Below, in pieces: positions 1 through 8,589 of a DNA stretch of 60,826 nucleotides. Source of the stretch: Bacillus sp. SG-1 (GTDB lineage Bacteria > Bacillota > Bacilli > Bacillales > Bacillaceae_B). Under the pieces are notes generated by a model that saw nothing but the letters and a program-made list of their open reading frames with translations, was not told the origin of the DNA and did no database searches. Within the stretch, counting starts at the first letter, position 1. Each line of letters starts with the position of its first letter. Location of the stretch: positions 1 through 60,826 of the forward strand of contig NZ_ABCF01000014.1 of assembly GCF_000181495.1 (NCBI RefSeq), given 5' to 3'. Made by a program: the position numbers and the translations under genes.

Positions 1-6
1 TGCGCA

Positions 7-816
7 ATGTCCAACTGGCAAGAGATCGATACATATGTCAAGCACTGGATTAAAGAAGCCGGAGAAAGAATCAGGCAGTCATTTAAAACGCAGCTTAATA
101 TACAAACTAAATCTAACCGAAATGATCTTGTAACGAATGTGGATCAGGAGACAGAACAATTCTTCATTGAAAGAATTAGAAATATCTATCCGGATCATCA
201 TATACTAGGTGAAGAGGGTTTTGGCGATGAACTGAAGGATATGAAGGGAACGATCTGGATCATCGACCCCATCGATGGAACCATGAATTTTGTTCATCAA
301 CAGCGGAATTTTGCCATCTCGATTGGTATTTATCATGATGGAGAAGGTATGCTGGGATATATTTACGATGTCGTCCATGATGAGCTGTATCATGGACGCA
401 AAGGTCACGGGGCCTATATGAACGACTTGGAACTCCCGCCCCTGCAAGAGGTAGATGTCAGGGATTCCATTATCGGAGTCAATGCCCTCTGGGTGACGGA
501 TAACAACCGGATAAATAAAGAAGTTCTGGGGCCATTGGTCAGGGATGTCAGAGGGACAAGGTCATATGGATCAGCGGCCATGGAAATGGCGTATGTAGCT
601 TCCGGAAGAATTGATGGTTATATGACCATGAGGCTTGCACCATGGGATTTCGCTGCAGGGAAAATCCTTATTGAAGAAGTAGGCGGAGTGGTGACGAGCC
701 TGGATGGCAAGGAGTTGGACATGCTTCAAAAGAGCTCGGTTTTCTCCTGCAAGCCGGGTCTTCACGAGAATATTTCAAAGACTTATTTAAAGGATGTATC
801 GATAAAAAAAATATAA
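7..816 (+). CDS. suhB: Inositol monophosphatase family protein (SuhB/YktC-like)
   Basis: Mg2+-dependent phosphatase of the inositol monophosphatase fold, 269 aa, the usual family length. Visible signature motifs are GEEGFGDE (metal-binding glutamate) near residue 70, WIIDPIDGTMNF near residue 85 (the DPxDGT metal/phosphate loop) and PWDFAAGKILIEEVGG near residue 213 (the WDxAAG motif). It matches B. subtilis YktC in type and in position upstream of the yla genes. The true substrate in bacilli (inositol-1-phosphate or another sugar phosphate) cannot be told from sequence. Only six bases precede the ATG, so the ribosome site cannot be judged. A strong hairpin terminator follows at once. Confidence 0.93.
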   Translation: MSNWQEIDTYVKHWIKEAGERIRQSFKTQLNIQTKSNRNDLVTNVDQETEQFFIERIRNIYPDHHILGEEGFGDELKDMKGTIWIIDPIDGTMNFVHQQRNFAISIGIYHDGEGMLGYIYDVVHDELYHGRKGHGAYMNDLELPPLQEVDVRDSIIGVNALWVTDNNRINKEVLGPLVRDVRGTRSYGSAAMEMAYVASGRIDGYMTMRLAPWDFAAGKILIEEVGGVVTSLDGKELDMLQKSSVFSCKPGLHENISKTYLKDVSIKKI

Positions 817-820
817 TATG

Positions 821-853
821 AAAAGAGCCGGCCAAATATGGCCGGCTCTTTTG
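821..853 (+). terminator. Rho-independent terminator after suhB
   Basis: A 14-bp perfect stem with a 4-nt loop (AAAAGAGCCGGCCA / TGGCCGGCTCTTTT) starts directly after the stop codon of the phosphatase gene. The T-run is built into the right arm, so it could work in both directions. Confidence 0.9.
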
Positions 854-855
854 GT

Positions 856-949
856 AAGGCTGTTTTCGTTTAGGTTGTTGCTTTCAGACAAGGTTTTTCT
901 CTCGGAACAGGGAGAGTAGCTCTTTTCTCTCTTGCTTAAGAGCCTTTGG
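856..949 (+). repeat. Dispersed ~195-bp element, copy 1 (internally deleted)
   Basis: Begins AAGGCTGTTTTCGT and ends GAGCCTTT, the same termini as three fuller copies at 5371, 8341 and 11271. The core 'ACAAGGTTTTTCTCTCGGAACAGG' region (900-925) matches the middle of the 8341 copy, but about 100 bp are missing. Same orientation as the 8341 copy. Confidence 0.7.
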
Positions 950-993
950 TTAAGACTTCTCTATCAATGAATGAAAGGGAAAATCTTCAGTCT

Positions 994-1179
994 TTACAGC
1001 TTTCCTTCTTCACGAAACTTTTTCTTCGTCTTAAATCCATACCCCATTACTGAGATCCATGCCGCAACAGCCAGTATCGCCAGGAATAGGCTTTTTTCGC
1101 TGATAGCGATTCCAATTCCCATTATACAAACAGCTGACAGAACGGCATACAGTACAAAAATCCATTTGATATTTTTCAC
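994..1179 (-). CDS. ylaF: DUF5325-type small membrane protein YlaF
   Basis: A 61-aa protein with two hydrophobic segments (about residues 5-26 and 28-47) and a basic tail (KTKKKFREEGKL). It matches B. subtilis YlaF in length, type and position next to typA, but on the opposite strand to typA. The start is GTG at 1179, preceded by an AGGAG-type Shine-Dalgarno 7-8 nt upstream. Function is not known. A forward-strand reading of the same stretch has no ribosome site and looks like a shadow. Confidence 0.75.
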   Translation of the reverse strand: MKNIKWIFVLYAVLSAVCIMGIGIAISEKSLFLAILAVAAWISVMGYGFKTKKKFREEGKL

Positions 1180-1651
1180 GATTCACTTCTCCTTTGATGG
1201 AAGTCACAAAGATTTATACTTAAAATATTATCAATGAAATGCTGCGATCACAAGCTTTATTCTTGGAGAAATACAGGCCCGACTTACTGTTTTTTAAAAA
1301 AACGGCATACTTCTAAAAGAAAGACGATTATTAAGCCCTTATATCCGCTCCTAATGTGTAATTGCATGTCTGAAAGTCCAACTGGAGATGGTAATTTATT
1401 GAAGATGAAACTCTGAATAGTTATACGTAATTCAGTAATGATGCGTGTCTTCGCAAAAGTACCGGGTTTAAGCAACCCTGATGTAATAATATTTACAAGA
1501 ATAAGTTTCTGCTTTTACGATTGCTGTGATATAATGTCTTAGTTGCAAGAAAAAGGGCCGCTTATGGCTGGATTTTGTGATGGAACACATGAAGGCAGTT
1601 CATAATGTCTGTTATCATAAATAAAGATAACTACAATCAGGAGTGAATACA
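1180..1651. other. Gene-free stretch between ylaF and typA
   Basis: About 470 bp with divergent genes on either side. The only feature I can support is the extended -10 element near 1530. Short open frames here lack ribosome sites and family resemblance. No riboswitch or small RNA fold was recognised. Confidence 0.6.
1527..1535 (+). promoter_or_regulatory. Extended -10 promoter element for typA
   Basis: TG-A-TATAAT (TG at 1527-1528, TATAAT at 1530-1535) is a perfect extended -10. The -35 region 17 bp upstream (TTCTGC) is poor, which fits an extended -10 promoter. It would give a 5' leader of about 105-110 nt before typA. Confidence 0.5.
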
Positions 1652-3496
1652 TTGAATTTAAGAAATGATTTAAGAAATATAGCGATTATTGCCCACGTTG
1701 ACCACGGTAAAACTACATTAGTCGACGAGTTGTTAAAACAATCAGGTATCTTCCGTACAAATGAGCATGTTGAAGAGCGTGCCATGGATTCCAATGATCT
1801 TGAAAGAGAACGAGGAATCACAATCTTAGCCAAAAATACAGCAATTCAATATAAAGATACTCGTATCAACATCCTTGATACACCAGGACATGCTGACTTC
1901 GGTGGAGAAGTTGAACGTATTATGAAAATGGTTGACGGCGTTCTGCTTGTTGTCGATGCTTATGAAGGGTGTATGCCACAGACTCGTTTTGTTCTTAAGA
2001 AAGCCCTGGAGCAAAACTTAACACCAATCGTTGTCGTTAATAAAATTGATAAAGATTCAGCACGACCTGAAGAAGTCATTGATGAAGTATTGGAGCTTTT
2101 CATCGAGCTTGATGCCAATGAAGACCAGCTGGAATTCCCGGTTGTTTATGCTTCAGCAATCAACGGTACCGCAAGCACAGATCCGGATCCAGCTAACCAG
2201 GACGAAAACATGCAATGCTTATATGAATCAGTAATTGAGCATATACCAGCTCCAATCGATAATCGTGAAGAGCCGCTTCAATTCCAGGTAGCACTTCTTG
2301 ATTACAACGATTACGTAGGACGTATTGGTATCGGACGCGTATTCAGAGGGACAATGAAAGTTGGACAGCAAGTAGCATTGATGAAAATTGATGGAAGTGT
2401 GAAAAACTTCCGTGTAACAAAAATCTTCGGTTTCATGGGCTTGAAGCGCGTTGAGATTCAAGAAGCCCATGCTGGTGATTTAATCGCGGTATCAGGTATG
2501 GAAGATATCAATGTTGGTGAAACAGTTTGTCCTATCGATCATCAGGATCAACTTCCTGTGCTTCGAATCGACGAACCTACACTTCAAATGACATTCCTGG
2601 TTAATAACAGTCCTTTCGCTGGCCGTGAAGGAAAGTATGTTACTTCCAGAAAGATTGAAGAAAGATTGCTTGCACAGCTGCAAACTGATGTCAGCTTGCG
2701 TGTTGAAAACACGGATTCACCTGATGCTTGGACAGTTTCCGGCCGTGGTGAGCTTCACCTTTCTATCTTGATTGAAAACATGCGCCGTGAAGGATTTGAG
2801 CTTCAAGTTTCAAAACCGGAAGTTATCGTGCGTGAAATTGACGGTGTGAAATGTGAGCCTGTAGAACGCGTTCAAATCGATGTTCCTGAAGAGTATACAG
2901 GAAGCATCATCGAATCCATGGGAACTCGTAAAGGTGAAATGCTCGACATGATCAACAATGGCAGCGGGCAAGTAAGATTGATCTTTATGGTGCCTGCGCG
3001 TGGATTGATCGGTTACTCAACAGAATTCATGACTCTAACTCGTGGTTATGGAATCATCAACCATACATTCGACAGCTACCAGCCTATGCAAAAAGGTCAA
3101 GTCGGAGGCCGTAGACAAGGTGTTATCGTTTCAATGGAAACAGGTAAATCTTCTCAATATGGTATTATGGGAGTAGAAGACCGTGGAACTATCTTCGTTG
3201 AGCCTGGTACAGAAATCTATGCAGGTATGATCGTTGGAGAACATACACGCGAGAATGATATTACAGTAAATATCACAAAAACAAAGCAGGCGACTAACGT
3301 TCGTTCTGCAAATAAAGATCAAACGGTAACGATTAAGAAAGCACGTATCATGACTCTTGAAGAATCATTGGAATATCTGAATGATGATGAGTACTGTGAA
3401 GTGACACCGGAATCTATTCGTCTTCGCAAAAAGATTCTTGATAAAAATGAACGTGAAAGAGTTACTAAAAAGAAAAAGGTAGCTGAAACTAACTAA
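1652..3496 (+). CDS. typA: Translational GTPase TypA/BipA
   Basis: Ribosome-binding GTPase of the EF-G/LepA superfamily, linked in many bacteria to ribosome assembly and growth in the cold. The protein is 614 aa with a classical G domain: G1 AHVDHGKTT near residue 15, the RERGIT switch region, [10 protein letters not shown] (G3) and NKID (G4). EF-G-like domains III and V and the BipA-specific C-terminal domain follow, ending in a lysine-rich tail. I place the start at TTG 1652, not at the in-frame GTG 1643, because the GTG lies inside the Shine-Dalgarno AGGAGTG (1639-1645). The resulting N-terminus [11 protein letters not shown] matches B. subtilis TypA. Confidence 0.97.
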   Translation: MNLRNDLRNIAIIAHVDHGKTTLVDELLKQSGIFRTNEHVEERAMDSNDLERERGITILAKNTAIQYKDTRINILDTPGHADFGGEVERIMKMVDGVLLVVDAYEGCMPQTRFVLKKALEQNLTPIVVVNKIDKDSARPEEVIDEVLELFIELDANEDQLEFPVVYASAINGTASTDPDPANQDENMQCLYESVIEHIPAPIDNREEPLQFQVALLDYNDYVGRIGIGRVFRGTMKVGQQVALMKIDGSVKNFRVTKIFGFMGLKRVEIQEAHAGDLIAVSGMEDINVGETVCPIDHQDQLPVLRIDEPTLQMTFLVNNSPFAGREGKYVTSRKIEERLLAQLQTDVSLRVENTDSPDAWTVSGRGELHLSILIENMRREGFELQVSKPEVIVREIDGVKCEPVERVQIDVPEEYTGSIIESMGTRKGEMLDMINNGSGQVRLIFMVPARGLIGYSTEFMTLTRGYGIINHTFDSYQPMQKGQVGGRRQGVIVSMETGKSSQYGIMGVEDRGTIFVEPGTEIYAGMIVGEHTRENDITVNITKTKQATNVRSANKDQTVTIKKARIMTLEESLEYLNDDEYCEVTPESIRLRKKILDKNERERVTKKKKVAETN

Positions 3497-3522
3497 TATA
3501 AACTATTAGGAGTGATCAGGAA

Positions 3523-3831
3523 ATGGTAACTGAACGTTTATCCTTTTTCGCATCCCTCTTCCGGGTGGAGGAAAACCCTACACTCGGTATGTGGCTTTTA
3601 TACATTACGATTATTGCTTTATCAATTCTGGTGTATAAATTAGGATTTGCAAAAAAATTGCCGCTTTTGAAATCTGTTGTAATTTATTTCTTCCTTGCGG
3701 CTGGATCAACAGTTTTAACCTTTTTAGGAATTTTCCTGCCTGTAGCAGAAGGGCTTGTGGTTGCAGCTCTGATTTTAATCATTTATAAAATCAGGCTGCG
3801 CAGCCATAAAAAAGAAGAATTCAGTTCATAA
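3523..3831 (+). CDS. ylaH: YlaH-like membrane protein
   Basis: A 102-aa protein with three likely membrane segments (about residues 22-40, 47-70 and 74-89) and a charged tail. The length and the position just downstream of typA match B. subtilis YlaH. AGGAGTGATCAGG precedes the ATG. Only 26 bp separate it from typA, so the two are probably cotranscribed and end at the hairpin overlapping the ylaH stop codon. No function is established. Confidence 0.85.
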   Translation: MVTERLSFFASLFRVEENPTLGMWLLYITIIALSILVYKLGFAKKLPLLKSVVIYFFLAAGSTVLTFLGIFLPVAEGLVVAALILIIYKIRLRSHKKEEFSS

Positions 3832-3869
3832 CAAAAAAGCAGGGGCCATCGCCTCTGCTTTTTTGTTAT
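3828..3869. terminator. Bidirectional terminator between ylaH and the convergent membrane gene
   Basis: A long palindrome, ATAACAAAAAAGCAGGGGC / GCCTCTGCTTTTTTGTTAT, with one mismatch. A-run on the left and T-run on the right suit termination of both convergent transcripts. It includes the ylaH stop codon. Confidence 0.9.
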
Positions 3870-3873
3870 GGTT

Positions 3874-4320
3874 TTAAGACTTCCACTTTTTCAATATAGG
3901 AAATAAAAGAGTTAAACACACTGCATAGAGAAGATGTCCTGTACTCCAATAGAATAAAGCTGCCCAGTCATTTAATGCAGGTACATCTTTTTCAGCCAGA
4001 ATGGACAATGGGAAGTACAACAGTAAAGCGGGGAATGTCAGGCCGGCAGCTAAAAAGAACCTCTGCTTATTATCAAAATTTAAGCGGGAAGCAAGGTAAT
4101 AAAATAAGATTCCCAAGAAAACCGACACTATTAAGTGGAAAAGGAATTCCATCAATTCCGGCCAGTTGATGTCCCCCGCCACAGGGATAAAATCAATATT
4201 CAGCAGCAATGTGTATACTTTTAGTTTGGTTAGTATCTCAGTTATTTTAAGGATTATCCCTAAAATAACTCCGGAAATGATTCCTAGTATGCTTCCTTTT
4301 AGAAGTATGTCAAAAGTCAT
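3874..4320 (-). CDS. Multipass membrane protein, YagU-like in outline
   Basis: A 148-aa hydrophobic protein with about four membrane segments. Histidines and acidic residues lie near the membrane edges (EFLFHLIVSV near residue 61, STGHLLYAV near residue 127), a layout reminiscent of YagU/DUF1440 proteins; this is a resemblance only. The ATG at 4320 overlaps the last 11 bases of ylaI, including its TGA, so translation is probably coupled to ylaI. A longer frame reaches back to 4410 inside ylaI, but its extra 30 residues are charged and look like a shadow of ylaI. There is no clear counterpart in the B. subtilis yla cluster. Confidence 0.65.
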   Translation of the reverse strand: MTFDILLKGSILGIISGVILGIILKITEILTKLKVYTLLLNIDFIPVAGDINWPELMEFLFHLIVSVFLGILFYYLASRLNFDNKQRFFLAAGLTFPALLLYFPLSILAEKDVPALNDWAALFYWSTGHLLYAVCLTLLFPILKKWKS

Positions 4321-4510
4321 TTTTTGACTTAACGGATCGATAGAGACGGAAATTTCCCGTATCGGCCCGTTCTTTAGTTCTCTTAGTGATTCTGTCTTGA
4401 CATATTTCACACATATAGGTATGGATTGGTCTGTTTCTTAAGCGCTTCGCAGTTAAAGATTCATCGTTGATGGACTCAATCACATCACACAGAGTGCATT
4501 TCACTCTCAT
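4310..4510 (-). CDS. ylaI: YlaI family protein (DUF2197)
   Basis: A 66-aa protein starting MRVKCTLCD and containing two Cys-X2-Cys pairs (CTLC near residue 5 and CEIC near residue 35), so probably a small zinc-ribbon-like fold. The middle motif AKRLRNRPIHTYMC is characteristic of B. subtilis YlaI and its relatives. The start was set at ATG 4510 because GGAGGTG lies 6 nt upstream; a frame extending to 4543 has no ribosome site. It overlaps the start of the following membrane gene. Function is unknown. Confidence 0.88.
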   Translation of the reverse strand: MRVKCTLCDVIESINDESLTAKRLRNRPIHTYMCEICQDRITKRTKERADTGNFRLYRSVKSKNDF

Positions 4511-4720
4511 ATTTGACACCTCCATGTCTTGATGCGTATACATTTTTGTTCTTAGTATATCACGGAGTAAACTGTATTTCTTCTTTTAGGTAGTTCTTTT
4601 ATATAGTTTGAAGCTTTTTAAGCCCCTTTTTGTTATTTTATCAATAATGGAGAAGTTGTACAGCTTCCCCTAAAAGGGGTCTTGAGTTCATAAGGCCACT
4701 GAAAAAGTCCAAGAAAATTT

Positions 4721-4764
4721 AAAAGGCAGAGCCGTTCACTACAAATACCGACTCTGCCTTTTTT
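4721..4764. terminator. Terminator-like hairpin in the IS remnant
   Basis: AAAAGGCAGAG and CTCTGCCTTTTTT form an 11-bp stem around a 20-nt loop, followed by six T. It faces no obvious upstream gene on the plus strand, so it may be part of the transposon end and not a gene terminator. Confidence 0.55.
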
Positions 4765-4787
4765 ACTTCAGTTTTTACGAAAAAGTA

Positions 4788-4926
4788 TTGATTTCCGTTC
4801 CAGGTGCACGACCCCGAGGGGCTGGGTTACGTTCCAGTGGGTACGTAACCTGGGGCGCTGCAACTGGATTGGGTCTCACCTGTCCCGCTAGTCCCGCAGG
4901 AGGTCGTGCACCTTCCACTCCAATAC
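4788..4926. repeat. GC-rich palindromic intergenic element
   Basis: The outer arms AGGTGCACGACC (4802-4813) and GGTCGTGCACCT (4902-4913) pair over 12 bp. An inner hairpin GGTTACGT / ACGTAACC (4825-4832 / 4843-4850) pairs over 8 bp. Flanks are GATTTCCGTTCC and CTTCCACTCCAAT. The 'GGTCTCACCTGTCCCGCTA' core recalls a palindromic repeat common in Bacillaceae intergenic DNA. It is much more GC-rich than its surroundings. Confidence 0.7.
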
Positions 4927-5165
4927 GGTGAGAATACTATCCGCTAATAAAACCTTACTTTATTATGGAACCATCAATATTAGTGGGTGGTTTCCAATGA
5001 TACAACAACAATCAATGATGTTCAGTAAATATACGGATCTTGTTGATATCGTCGTCTCTCTGAACAATATGTTATGGGAGAAGAACGCTTTTTCTTTATT
5101 AATTAGCATTTTGTCTTAAGTATCGACATATTTTCAGTGCCCTCGAGTTCATGAGGGTGTCTTTC

Positions 5166-5370
5166 TTTAGAGAAAATGGTCTATTCTTGAGTGGAAGTGT
5201 CCGAATTTTTGTGTGTTGTGGGAGGAAATGGTCTTTTCTTAAGCGAAAGAAAGAGTCCACATTTTTATGCGGCTTACGAATACTCTTGGGCGGAAGAGTC
5301 CATTTCTTTGTCTGAATTAAGAAAAAAGGGTCTATTTTTGATCGGAATTGCCCAAATTTGTGTCTTTCCT
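5166..5370. repeat. Degenerate tandem repeat array A (~52-bp unit, ~4 units)
   Basis: The element CTATTCTTGAGTGGAA recurs in diverged form at about 5181, 5233, 5280 and 5332 (steps of 52, 47 and 52). It is each time followed by a (G)TCC-AATTTTTGTG-like stretch and an AAATGGTC-like stretch. The sequence resembles the units of the array at 28160-28530. No coding function is supported. Confidence 0.65.
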
Positions 5371-5567
5371 AAAGGCTCTTTTCGTAAACTTTGTTGCTAT
5401 TTAATACAAACTATAAAAATTACTTACTTAATTAACTAAAAATAGCTGATAAACAAGAAGGAAAGAGCTAATACACCTTTGTTCAGAGATAAAAGCCCTT
5501 GTCTCCAAGGGAAAAATCCGGCTCTTTGGTTTTTTCCGAGAGCAACAATATATACGAAAACAGCCTT
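5371..5567 (-). repeat. Dispersed ~195-bp element, copy 2
   Basis: Starts AAAGGCTCTTTTCGTAAAC and ends ACGAAAACAGCCTT, giving imperfect terminal inverted repeats of about 25 bp that also share a TTGTTGC motif. The inner part includes GGGAAAAATCCGGC. Nearly full length, and in the opposite orientation to copies 1 and 3. It directly abuts tandem array A. Confidence 0.8.
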
Positions 5568-5711
5568 CCTAAAAGAAAAAGGTATATTCACACTAATAAC
5601 TCTCCTAAAAGATCAATAATTAACCAGACATTATTTTTTAGTATTCAGGAATTATTTTCTATTCTAGTTTCAGCTGTTGTATAATATAAGTGAAAAAAGG
5701 AGGGATGATCA

Positions 5712-6167
5712 TTGGTGAATCGAATTGAAACGAGCCTGATGCCTGTTTTATTTGAAGAACTTCAACAAGAGAGATTCATTACTGTGTCTACCGTTGATTT
5801 TGAAACAGGTGGTCCCAATGTAAGCGCCATTTCATGGGTATATGCGGAGACTGAAGAAAAGATACTCTTTGCTGTTGACAGCCGTTCGAGAATTGTCAAG
5901 AACATCAAGACCAATCCTCTTGTTGTATTGAACATCATTGCAAATGAATCCTCCTATTCAATTTGTGGAAGTGCAGAACTTAAGTCTGAAAGGCTTAAGG
6001 GTGTGCCGATCAATCTGTCTCTTGTATCACTATCTATTAGTGAAGTGAGAGATGTCATGTTTTATGGATCAAAGATTTCTGTTGAACCTCAATATGAAAA
6101 AACATATGATCAAGAAGCTGCCGACCGGCTGGACCGGCAAGTAATAGAAGCCATGAAGAAAGCTTAA
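5712..6167 (+). CDS. Pyridoxamine 5'-phosphate oxidase-like FMN-binding protein
   Basis: A 151-aa protein with the split-barrel flavin-binding look: an N-terminal helix, then the strands ERFITVSTVDFETGGPNVSAI and KILFAVDSRSRIVKNIKTN. The latter is the segment that typically contacts the flavin phosphate. Such proteins are small FMN- or F420-type oxidoreductases; the substrate is unknown. The start is taken as TTG 5712, 7 nt after AGGAGG (5699-5704); GTG 5715 is the alternative. A TATAAT at 5680-5685 may be its -10. I know of no equivalent at this spot in B. subtilis. Confidence 0.8.
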   Translation: MVNRIETSLMPVLFEELQQERFITVSTVDFETGGPNVSAISWVYAETEEKILFAVDSRSRIVKNIKTNPLVVLNIIANESSYSICGSAELKSERLKGVPINLSLVSLSISEVRDVMFYGSKISVEPQYEKTYDQEAADRLDRQVIEAMKKA

Positions 6168-6196
6168 ATCCAAAGCTTATCCATGGCTTCTTTTTG
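6147..6196. terminator. Terminator overlapping the end of the FMN-binding protein gene
   Basis: GAAGCCATG (6147-6155) pairs with CATGGCTTC (6182-6190), and an inner AAGCTT repeat can extend the stem. The right side runs into TTTTTG. It covers the last codons of the 5712 gene and lies just before the convergent ylaJ stop. Confidence 0.75.
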
Positions 6197-6203
6197 TTCT
6201 TTT

Positions 6204-6827
6204 TTAATTATTGTTGTTATCACGGTTCATATGGTTATTTGACTGATCTTGCTGTTCTTTTTCAAGTTGATTTTCTTCTGACTGGCCTGCCTTGTTCTGT
6301 GATTTCTCAGGGGCTTCATCAGGATTCAGCTGTTGGGTGTTCTTAGGAAGTTCCGGCATCAGGCGCCCTGCAATGTCCGACAGTTCATTCAGGATACCCT
6401 GGACAGGCCTTCCATTTTCAATGTCCTCGCCGACTTCCTGAAGGCGTGCATAGAGGTCAGGGTCAGCAATAATCATTGCCTGTGCGCCATGGGGATCATC
6501 CTTCAAGGCTTCAGCTACCGAGTATTTAATGGTGCCGACTTCCGACCTTTCGACTCTGGCATCAACATCTATGCCGACAAAGGCGTAATTTCCGAGAACA
6601 ACAGCTGTTGCATCCTCGACATCAGGCACTGCTGTAGCAATCCTGACCAGGTTTCTTGAGACTTCCTGGCTTGTGTCATTGTTTTCCTGTTGAATATTAC
6701 TATTTTCTACATTGATGGGTCTTGGATTATCTCCATTTTCCTGGTTATCATAAGCGGTTTGGTTATTCTGCTGGTTGCAGCCTGTTAATAAGGCGCCCAG
6801 CAGGAACAAAGTAAGCAATTTTTTCAT
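6204..6827 (-). CDS. ylaJ: Spore lipoprotein of the YhcN/YlaJ family
   Basis: A 207-aa protein with a lipoprotein signal peptide (MKKLLTLFLLGALLTGC, lipobox Cys at residue 17). A low-complexity Asn/Gln-rich linker follows, then a conserved domain (NLVRIATAVPDVEDATAVVLG onward, residues 59-165) and a charged Asn/Gln-rich tail. YhcN/YlaJ proteins are forespore-made lipoproteins of the spore membrane, tied in bacilli to germination. The position upstream of and divergent from ylaK matches B. subtilis. The tail HMNRDNNNN is unusually polar; nothing suggests it is broken. Confidence 0.92.
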   Translation of the reverse strand: MKKLLTLFLLGALLTGCNQQNNQTAYDNQENGDNPRPINVENSNIQQENNDTSQEVSRNLVRIATAVPDVEDATAVVLGNYAFVGIDVDARVERSEVGTIKYSVAEALKDDPHGAQAMIIADPDLYARLQEVGEDIENGRPVQGILNELSDIAGRLMPELPKNTQQLNPDEAPEKSQNKAGQSEENQLEKEQQDQSNNHMNRDNNNN

Positions 6828-7006
6828 TATGCAACCTCCGAATTGTTATATCTGTATTACTTATTGTGTAATCTTCTTCTATATTTATTCCTTGGTTCAT
6901 ATATTTTAGCAACGGGCCGTCCTATTTAAGTGGACTCTTTAGTAATAACCGGATGAAGAGGGTCTACATACAATAGTATAAGAATAGAGGAGCAGGAGGC
7001 ATCGAT

Positions 7007-8335
7007 TTGAAAAAAATTTATGTACTGGATACCAATGTCTTGTTGCAAGACCCACAGGCGATTTTTTCCTTTCAAGATAATGAAGTGGTGATACCTGCAG
7101 TTGTTCTGGAAGAAGTTGACAGCAAAAAACGCTATATGGATGAAATTGGCCGAAACGCAAGACATGTATCAAAACTAATTGATAGCTTAAGGCAACAAGG
7201 AAAGCTCCATGAAAGTATTCCGCTATATAATGGCGGGTCACTGCGAATAGAGTTGAATCACCGCTCTTTTCATCAGCTGCAGGAAATTTTTGTTGAAAAG
7301 ACGAATGATAACCGAATATTGGCGGTAGCCAAAAACCTGTCTCTTGAAGAAGAAACAAAAGAAGACGGGCATCAAGTCATATTGGTCAGCAAGGATACAC
7401 TCGTCCGTGTAAAGGCTGACGCACTTGGGCTGCAGGCAGAAGATTTCCTGAGTGACAGGGTAGTGGATGTGAGTGATATCTACAGCGGCTTTATTGAAAT
7501 TTACATCCCAAAGGATCTGCTGAATAAATTCTATGAAAAGGGCGAGATTCCGTTAGCTGATATCACTCAGCATCCATTCTTTTCACACCAGTTTCTGTTG
7601 ATGAAAGATTCAATGGGAAGCTCGGCCTCAGCAGTGGGGATTGTAGATATTACAGGAAAATATGTTAGGAAATTCATCTATGACCAGGATCATATTTGGG
7701 GAATAAAACCTAGAAATGTCCAGCAGACAATGGCAATGGAATTGCTTTTAAGGGAAGACATTCCATTGATCACGATGGTAGGAAAAGCGGGAACAGGAAA
7801 GACCCTGCTGGCACTGGCCGCCGGACTGCTCCAGACAGAGGACCTTCAAGCATATAAAAAGCTCTTAGTGGCCAGGCCGATTGTTCCAGTCGGCAAGGAT
7901 ATAGGATTCCTGCCAGGGGAAAAGCAGGAGAAGTTAAGGCCATGGATGCAGCCGATATTTGACAACCTGGAATATCTCTTTAATACGAAAAAACCGGGGG
8001 AACTGGATGATATCCTGGCCGGAATGGGTTCAATCGAAGTGGAAGCCTTGACCTATATCAGGGGAAGAAGCATACCTGAACAATTCATCATTATTGATGA
8101 AGCACAAAATCTTACCAAGCACGAGGTGAAAACAATTCTGACAAGGGTGGGTGAGAAAAGTAAAATTGTCCTCATGGGAGACCCGGGACAAATCGATCAC
8201 CCTTACCTTGATGAATATAATAACGGATTAACCTATGTGGTGGAAAAGTTCAAAGATCACCCGGTCGCCGGCCATATTAAGCTTATGAAAGGGGAACGGT
8301 CCGGATTGGCTCAACTCGCAGCAGATATTTTGTGA
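7007..8335 (+). CDS. ylaK: PIN domain / PhoH-type ATPase
   Basis: A 442-aa two-domain protein. The N-terminal PIN nuclease domain starts YVLDTNVLLQDP (acidic catalytic residue D8) and has later acidic positions near EEVDSKK and NDNRILAVA. The C-terminal PhoH P-loop ATPase domain carries GKAGTGKT (Walker A, residues 259-266) and IIIDEAQNL (Walker B acids 364-365). PIN-PhoH proteins are thought to act as ATP-dependent ribonucleases or helicases on RNA. The start is TTG 7007, 7 nt after AGGAGG. Same place and orientation as B. subtilis ylaK, divergent from ylaJ. Confidence 0.95.
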   Translation: MKKIYVLDTNVLLQDPQAIFSFQDNEVVIPAVVLEEVDSKKRYMDEIGRNARHVSKLIDSLRQQGKLHESIPLYNGGSLRIELNHRSFHQLQEIFVEKTNDNRILAVAKNLSLEEETKEDGHQVILVSKDTLVRVKADALGLQAEDFLSDRVVDVSDIYSGFIEIYIPKDLLNKFYEKGEIPLADITQHPFFSHQFLLMKDSMGSSASAVGIVDITGKYVRKFIYDQDHIWGIKPRNVQQTMAMELLLREDIPLITMVGKAGTGKTLLALAAGLLQTEDLQAYKKLLVARPIVPVGKDIGFLPGEKQEKLRPWMQPIFDNLEYLFNTKKPGELDDILAGMGSIEVEALTYIRGRSIPEQFIIIDEAQNLTKHEVKTILTRVGEKSKIVLMGDPGQIDHPYLDEYNNGLTYVVEKFKDHPVAGHIKLMKGERSGLAQLAADIL

Positions 8336-8340
8336 TATTA

Positions 8341-8520
8341 AAAGGCTGTTTTCGTTGTATGAATTGTTCCTTTCGGAAAAAATCCCCAGTGCCGGATTTT
8401 TTCCCTGGTACAAGGTTTTTTCTCTCTGAACAGGTAGAGCAGCTCTTTTCTGATATTTCGGGTGAATGATGTCTATATTTTGGAATTCATATTAAATAGC
8501 AAAGTTTAAGAAAAGAGCCG
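8341..8520 (+). repeat. Dispersed ~195-bp element, copy 3
   Basis: Begins AAAGGCTGTTTTCGT and ends AAGAAAAGAGCCG, the inverted form of copies 2 and 4. It carries the shared core of GGAAAAAATCCC, CAAGGTTTTTTCTCTC and GAGCAGCTCTTTTC. About 180 bp, immediately after the ylaK stop; it fills most of the ylaK-ylaL gap. Confidence 0.8.
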
Positions 8521-8545
8521 TTAAAAAACACATTAACACCATATG

Positions 8546-8584
8546 AAAAAAACGATTCAGTTGTTCCGGACTGAATCGTTTTTT
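8546..8584. terminator. Bidirectional terminator between ylaK and ylaL
   Basis: A perfect 14-bp stem, AAAAAACGATTCAG / CTGAATCGTTTTTT, with a 10-nt loop. It serves the convergent genes ylaK and ylaL. Confidence 0.93.
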
Positions 8585-8589
8585 ATGAG

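Larger units (their letters stand above)
4689..5119 (+). pseudogene. Degraded remnant of an IS1182-type element
   Basis: From 4998 the plus strand encodes MIQQQSMMFSKYTDLVDIVV, which resembles the N-terminus of IS1182-family transposases as I remember them (KYxxLYDxVVPKDNMLR). It then loses similarity and stops at 5119, so fewer than 45 of the expected 450 or more residues remain. Upstream, GGCCACTGAAAAAGTCC (4693-4709) and the A/T-flanked hairpin at 4721-4764 resemble the ends of such elements. The GC-rich palindromic repeat at 4788-4926 sits between the putative end and the coding remnant. This rests on memory of the family and is uncertain. Confidence 0.4.

Noticed and set aside
1234..1475. 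Short open frames on both strands before typA
   Set aside because: No Shine-Dalgarno, no family resemblance, and they overlap each other in opposite directions.
4320..4410. 30-residue N-terminal extension of the membrane protein
   Set aside because: It lies entirely inside ylaI in another frame, is highly charged and would precede the first membrane helix without a ribosome site.
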